Source of the DNA: Lachnospiraceae bacterium A2
GTDB lineage: Bacteria > Bacillota > Clostridia > Lachnospirales > Lachnospiraceae
Direction of reading: 5' to 3'
Length of the DNA: 64,000 bases
Assembly: GCA_000403315.2 (NCBI GenBank)
Contig: KE159636.1
Span: 1,768,931-1,832,930 of the forward strand
Below the pieces are notes generated by a model, which worked only from the letters and a program-made list of their open reading frames with translations, searched no databases and was not told the origin of the DNA. A program made the translations under genes and the position numbers. Numbering within the stretch: the stretch's first letter is position 1; every line of letters begins with the position of its first letter. Below, one piece after another: positions 60,370 through 64,000 of the stretch.

Positions 60370-61173
60370 TCAGGAACCCAGCCGCTTCAGGTAGCAGTTT
60401 TCAAGGCAGCTAAGCAGGCTGTACAGGCCCCATGCCATGATACATAGGATTACAATGGACATAATTACCCAGTCCAGCTTGAATACCTGGCTCCCATAAA
60501 TAATCAAATAGCCCAGCCCCTGCCGGGAAGCGATGAATTCGCCGATAATCACCCCCACAAGGCACAGCCCGATATTCACCTTCATAATGGAAAATAAAGA
60601 AGGGATGTTGGAGGGGAGCACAACCTTGGTGAGGGCATGGTATTTTTTCCCGCCCATAGTGTAAATCAGCTTGATTTTTTCCGGGTCGACGGATTGGAAG
60701 CTGGTGTAAAGGCTTAAGATGGACCCGAAAATTGCCACCGATACCCCGGTGATAATAATGGTGTTGTAGGTTGCGCCCAGCCAAACAATCAGGAGAGGCG
60801 CAAGGGCTGATTTTGGAAGGCTGTTTAAAATTACCAGATACGGCTCTAAGGTTTCCGACAGCCCTTTGTTAAGCCATAATATAATTGTTATCACTAATGC
60901 TGAAATTAGTACAAGCAGGAAGCTTGCAATTGTTTCAAATAAGGTGATCCCAATATGGGCGAACAAGGTCTGGTCCAAGGCCATCCCATAGGCGCACAGT
61001 AAAACTTTGGAAGGGCTGCTGAAAATAAAAGAATCCAGCAGCCCGGATTGGGCAGCCCCCTCCCAAAGGGCCAGGAATAAAATAAAAATGCACAGCCGGC
61101 TGACTGTGACAGTACGTTTATGCCTTTTCTGGGTGAGCAGGAACTTCTGCTGGGCAAGGGACAACTCATTCAT
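60370..61173 (-). CDS. ABC transporter permease, NitT/TauT (SsuC/ThiX-like)
   Basis: 267 residues with about six TM helices. A basic N-terminus (QKRHKRTVTVSRL) precedes TM1, and the EAA loop GGKKYHALTKVVLPSNIPSL and the following LVGVIIGEFIASRQGLGYLI are typical of SsuC/TauC/ThiX permeases. It overlaps the ATPase frame by 8 bp. Its ATPase partner is truncated and no binding protein is adjacent, so the transporter may be inactive or may borrow parts. The binding lipoprotein at 36455-37597 is the same class. Confidence 0.88.
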   Translation of the reverse strand: MNELSLAQQKFLLTQKRHKRTVTVSRLCIFILFLALWEGAAQSGLLDSFIFSSPSKVLLCAYGMALDQTLFAHIGITLFETIASFLLVLISALVITIILWLNKGLSETLEPYLVILNSLPKSALAPLLIVWLGATYNTIIITGVSVAIFGSILSLYTSFQSVDPEKIKLIYTMGGKKYHALTKVVLPSNIPSLFSIMKVNIGLCLVGVIIGEFIASRQGLGYLIIYGSQVFKLDWVIMSIVILCIMAWGLYSLLSCLENCYLKRLGS

Positions 61174-61807
61174 CTTCGTTCAGCTCCTTCCATATTTTGT
61201 TAAAATAATCTTTAAATTCTGGTGAATTCCGCCGTTCCAGCGCACTGATATTGTCTGGGAAGGAAATGTCCACTACAGTTTTTATGGTAGCGGGGCGTTT
61301 GCTCAGCACCAGCACCTGGGAGCCAAGGCTGACTGCTTCTGACAAATCATGGGTAACCAGGATGGCGGTTTTCTGCTCTTTTTTGATAATCGCCCCAATA
61401 TCGTCCCCCACGGTAAGCCTTGTCTGGTAATCTAAGGCGGAAAATGGCTCGTCGAGGAGCAAAAGCTCCGGGTTCAGGGCCAGGGTGCGGATCAGGGCTG
61501 CCCGCTGGCGCATGCCGCCGGAAAGCTGGGAGGGCCGGGCGTCTTTAAATTTGTAAAGCCCATAGGTTTTTAGCATTTCAAGGACTTGTTCCCTGGATTC
61601 CGGGGTCTGCTTGTTTTGGATTTCCAGCCCTAACAGGACGTTTTTTTCAATGGTGCGCCATTCAAACAGATGGTCGTGCTGCAGCATGTAGCCGATGGCG
61701 CTGCATGATTTTTGGTTCAGTTTCTGGCCGTAAAATAAAATGGAACCATGCTCTGGTTCCAAAAGCCCTGACAGGAGGGATAGGAGGGTTGATTTGCCGA
61801 TGGTTGG
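61166..61807 (-). pseudogene. N-terminally truncated ABC ATPase (SsuB-like)
   Basis: From base 61762 downward a frame of 198 residues shows Q-loop-region LQHDHLFEWRT, signature LSGGMRQR, Walker B LLLLDEPFSALD and VTHDLSEA. Upstream of that ATG, homology continues in frame only to TIGKSTLLSLLSGLLEPEHG (61807 to 61750), which is the second half of a Walker A; the first 35-40 residues of the family, including the rest of the P-loop, are absent. A stop codon lies 13 codons further up (near 61830). Without a full P-loop, ATP binding should fail. Either a pseudogene, or a recent deletion end. An unrelated ORF occupies the opposite strand upstream. Confidence 0.78.
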
Positions 61808-61877
61808 GCAGCGGAAACATAATTTCTAACCCAGCCCATAGAATAGTATGGATACCTGCTGTCAGGGAGTGGATTCT

Positions 61878-62072
61878 GTGGCAAGGAAAAAACAGGAAAT
61901 TAAGGTTGTGGCGCATGTGCCGGAAGATATGGTTTCGGTTTTTGGGGGAACGCATGCGGAGGAGTTCTGGATAAGGATAATTTCTGAAAAGATAGAAAAG
62001 TGCGGCCTTACAGCACAAGGGAAGAAACAATTGCTGGATGCTGTGGAAGGCATAGGGGTGGAACCGGATTAG
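61878..62072 (+). CDS. Hypothetical protein, 64 aa
   Basis: GTG start with GGGAG 9 bp upstream. The peptide MARKKQEIKVVAHVPEDMVS continues as a soluble, mixed-charge small protein (EFWIRIISEKIEKCGLTAQG, then a helical tail). Unrecognised; the size and style resemble small phage- or plasmid-type proteins. It abuts the truncated ATPase, so it may belong to the DNA that replaced the missing part. Confidence 0.45.
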   Translation: MARKKQEIKVVAHVPEDMVSVFGGTHAEEFWIRIISEKIEKCGLTAQGKKQLLDAVEGIGVEPD

Positions 62073-62351
62073 CCAGGGCTAAAAATACAGTGGTTTAGAC
62101 AAAAAACGCTGCAATCAGGCAAATATTTTTCTAAAATGGAAAAAGTTAACAAAAAATTCAAAAAAAATATGGTTATTTGTAATATGCCACGCCTAAAATT
62201 TCATAAAAAAAGAAGAATTTTGTTGGCAGGATAGTTTTTATAAGTTTTTTTTGGGGAAAACTGCCATCAAAAAATCTTCATTTGTGCTATCTGTAAGGGA
62301 TTATGGAGAGCAGAGAGGGGAACATTTATTTTTAAGAAGGGGCTGACAGTT
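62073..62351. other. AT-rich intergenic region before the exported repeat protein
   Basis: Contains many A-runs and T-runs but no convincing promoter pair, riboswitch or repeat that I can recognise. AAGGGGCTGACAGTT precedes the ATG at 62352. Confidence 0.4.
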
Positions 62352-64000
62352 ATGAAAAAAGCATTAAGAATGAAAAGGGTGCATGGAAAAAAGAGTAATA
62401 TTGGAAAAAGGAACAGAAGCCGTGTTTTTAGCATGGTTATTTTTATTATGGTGTTAAGTTCTTTTTTTTCAAATGTGGACAGCCTGCAAGTTCAGGCGGC
62501 AGGGAAGGATGAAGCTGCTTTCATCTGTGCGGAGCCAGGGAACTCCTATGCTGCAGAGGGCGTGATATTAGAAGAAGCTGGTGGGGAGGACAGCATCCTG
62601 GAAGAAAAAGAGGGCATGGAATCCGGGAAAGCTGCAGAGGAACGTATAGATACCATATTGGATGGCCGTACCCTGCCTTCCCAGGAGAAAGAATATGATG
62701 GGGAATGTGAGGAGCTTTTTGCGCCAGACGTGGAAATGCAGGATGGTTTAAATATGGAAGTGCTAGAACAGGAAGGCTTGTCTGGCGCCGGCGTAAATTA
62801 TACTCCAACGGATACTTATCCTTGGGGGAAAGCGATGAGCAGCAGCCAGGTTACGTTGGTAGCCCCTGATGGGGCGGCTTCACACTACCAATGGCAGGTA
62901 GCCGACCGGGAAACAGGAGAATTTACGGACATAGCTGGTGCAGAAACCCGTGAGTATACCTTTTTGCCAATAAGCGGAAAGTGGTACCGGGCTGCCATGG
63001 ACGGTTATGTATCCAAGGCTGTGCAGGCCTTTCAGGCGTTAGGCTATGACCAAGAAATTTCTGGTACAGGCGCAGGGAATTTGGATGGGACAAAACTGCT
63101 GAAGGTATACGATAATAACCAGTGGTATATCACAAATGGTGTTATTGCATATACATGTGTTTCAAATGGAACTACATATATGAATTTAGATGTGTTGGGA
63201 AAATATAGGAAAGATGGCAGGACTTATTGGATGAATACGGCATACAGTAATGGCTGGCAGCTTTTCACCAGCAGCAGCGCAAATCCCTCCCCTGTTTCTG
63301 TTTCCGGTTTTGGGGATGCTGACTTAAAGGAGCTCCGCTTTAGTTTTGAAGAAGCAAATAAGGCGGAACTCCATATAGAGGCAGCCGTGGGGGATGGAAT
63401 GCATGCATTCTGTTTTGGATCGGATGTAATGCCTGGTACAAGCGAGATTACCCGTGGGTCTTTCAACCCTGACTGTGCAGCGCTGACGTTGGCAAAACAG
63501 GAGAATGGGATGGGCGTTGTGCAGATGGTTGGTGCGGTGAAGCCTTTCCATGTGGATGATCCTGCTGTTGTCTTAAACTATACAGGCGGCGATCCGGATA
63601 AAGTTTGGCTGGGATACTATCATTCCCGGATGGCATGGACAAACAATACTGTTGAGGGAAGCGATGATACATTCCAAACAGATGGGGAAAGAGTTATCCA
63701 ATGTTTAGGGATTGATTCGGGGATGGTTTCTTCCTGGCTGGACCTTACTGGTGGTGAAGTGGTGAAATTTAGTTTTAATGTAGGCAATGTAGTGGAAGAT
63801 GATGTGGTTGATGCAGTAGTTGTTGGGTTGAGTGCAAATCCGTTGGAAGGGGGTATTGTGTCAGGAGGGGGAAGCTACAATAAGAATGCTTCTGTTACAG
63901 TAAAAGCGGCTGCAAAAGAAGGCTATGAGTTTGTGAAGTGGACAGAAAATGGGGAGGAAGCCAGCAGTGAAGCAAGCTACAGCTTTACGGCAGCGTCGGA
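62352..64000 (+). CDS. Exported repeat-containing protein (3'-partial)
   Basis: 549 codons, open to the window end. A long basic N-terminus (KKALRMKRVHGKKSNIGKRN) precedes a signal helix (VFSMVIFIMVLSSFFSNV) with a likely cleavage near VQAAGK. Then an acidic linker to about 145, an Ig-like region (SSSQVTLVAPDGAASHYQWQ, similar to SH3/Ig modules of clostridial surface proteins), a middle beta-rich domain and, near the end, the divergent InlB-repeat VVGLSANPLEGGIVSGGGSY followed by EGYEFVKWTENG. Anchoring domains, if any, lie beyond 64000. Probably a cell-surface or secreted adhesive protein. Confidence 0.85.
   Translation, partial: MKKALRMKRVHGKKSNIGKRNRSRVFSMVIFIMVLSSFFSNVDSLQVQAAGKDEAAFICAEPGNSYAAEGVILEEAGGEDSILEEKEGMESGKAAEERIDTILDGRTLPSQEKEYDGECEELFAPDVEMQDGLNMEVLEQEGLSGAGVNYTPTDTYPWGKAMSSSQVTLVAPDGAASHYQWQVADRETGEFTDIAGAETREYTFLPISGKWYRAAMDGYVSKAVQAFQALGYDQEISGTGAGNLDGTKLLKVYDNNQWYITNGVIAYTCVSNGTTYMNLDVLGKYRKDGRTYWMNTAYSNGWQLFTSSSANPSPVSVSGFGDADLKELRFSFEEANKAELHIEAAVGDGMHAFCFGSDVMPGTSEITRGSFNPDCAALTLAKQENGMGVVQMVGAVKPFHVDDPAVVLNYTGGDPDKVWLGYYHSRMAWTNNTVEGSDDTFQTDGERVIQCLGIDSGMVSSWLDLTGGEVVKFSFNVGNVVEDDVVDAVVVGLSANPLEGGIVSGGGSYNKNASVTVKAAAKEGYEFVKWTENGEEASSEASYSFTAAS

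Noticed and set aside
1..64000. CRISPR array, integrase, transposase or phage module
   Set aside because: No regularly spaced repeats of CRISPR type and no recombinase or structural phage motifs in any frame; the repeats present are palindromic MITE-like units.

Overview
The window looks like a chromosomal segment of an anaerobic, spore-forming, low-to-mid GC Firmicute, most likely a Lachnospiraceae-type gut clostridium. The reasons are an oxygen-sensitive class III ribonucleotide reductase, a complete Spo0A, a tryptophan T-box in front of a TrpXYZ-type transporter, strong AGGAGG-type ribosome binding sites, sigma-A promoters with 17-bp spacers, lipobox proteins and no outer-membrane genes. 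No rRNA, phage module, transposase or CRISPR array is visible. The assignment is an inference from gene content only.

Layout. 1-4684: nrdD (5' end outside the window), nrdG, a lysA-type decarboxylase and two hypothetical proteins. 4743-7431: terminators, tRNA-Leu(CAA) on the minus strand, RidA and an Xaa-Pro aminopeptidase. 7754-16520: a housekeeping run of polA, a coaE/FtsA-like fused reading frame, a YycJ-like metallo-hydrolase, an ACT-domain protein and a UPF0210/PFL protein. 16728-21714: an acidic TM protein with a hexapeptide tandem repeat, hisH-hisF, uracil-DNA glycosylase and an HD phosphohydrolase. 21755-24973: promoter, T-box and a three-gene ABC importer. 25252-27480: a secreted Ig-like protein and an Mrp-type ATPase.

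27947-36329 is the most distinctive region: a one-strand locus resembling a minimal Tad/type IVb pilus system. It has a CpaF-like ATPase, a TadB/TadC-like membrane protein, three tiny leaderless Flp-like peptides, three single-TM envelope proteins and a 1126-residue exported protein with an InlB-type repeat. No prepilin peptidase, TadZ or conventional leader-bearing prepilin is present. I regard it as the best candidate for an under-described system.

36455-47971: a lone NitT/TauT-type binding lipoprotein, a PHP phosphoesterase, a YerC-type TrpR-like regulator, DUF1836, pcrA, a small acidic TM protein, an RlmD-type rRNA methyltransferase, spo0A with a candidate 0A box, glgA and DUF5688. 48137-54422: an oligopeptide ABC operon oppBCDFA with a strong promoter overlapped by a TTGACA/TGTCAA palindrome, closed by a terminator. 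54599-58978 (minus): a polyamine operon, XRE-cupin regulator then potABCD. 59188-60076: tRNA-Thr(CGU) and a Sfp-type phosphopantetheinyl transferase. 60370-61807 (minus): a permease and an N-terminally truncated ATPase, probably a decaying transporter. 62352-end: an exported repeat protein running off the window.

Intergenic space is rich in palindromic, MITE-like repeats: 4146-4277, 20764-20863, 24971-25017, 25056-25138, 26392-26549, 54432-54575 and 60074-60237. They fall into at least three related families. Two copies begin exactly with the TAG stop codon of the preceding gene. Names and functions come from recognising motifs by eye; no database search was run.
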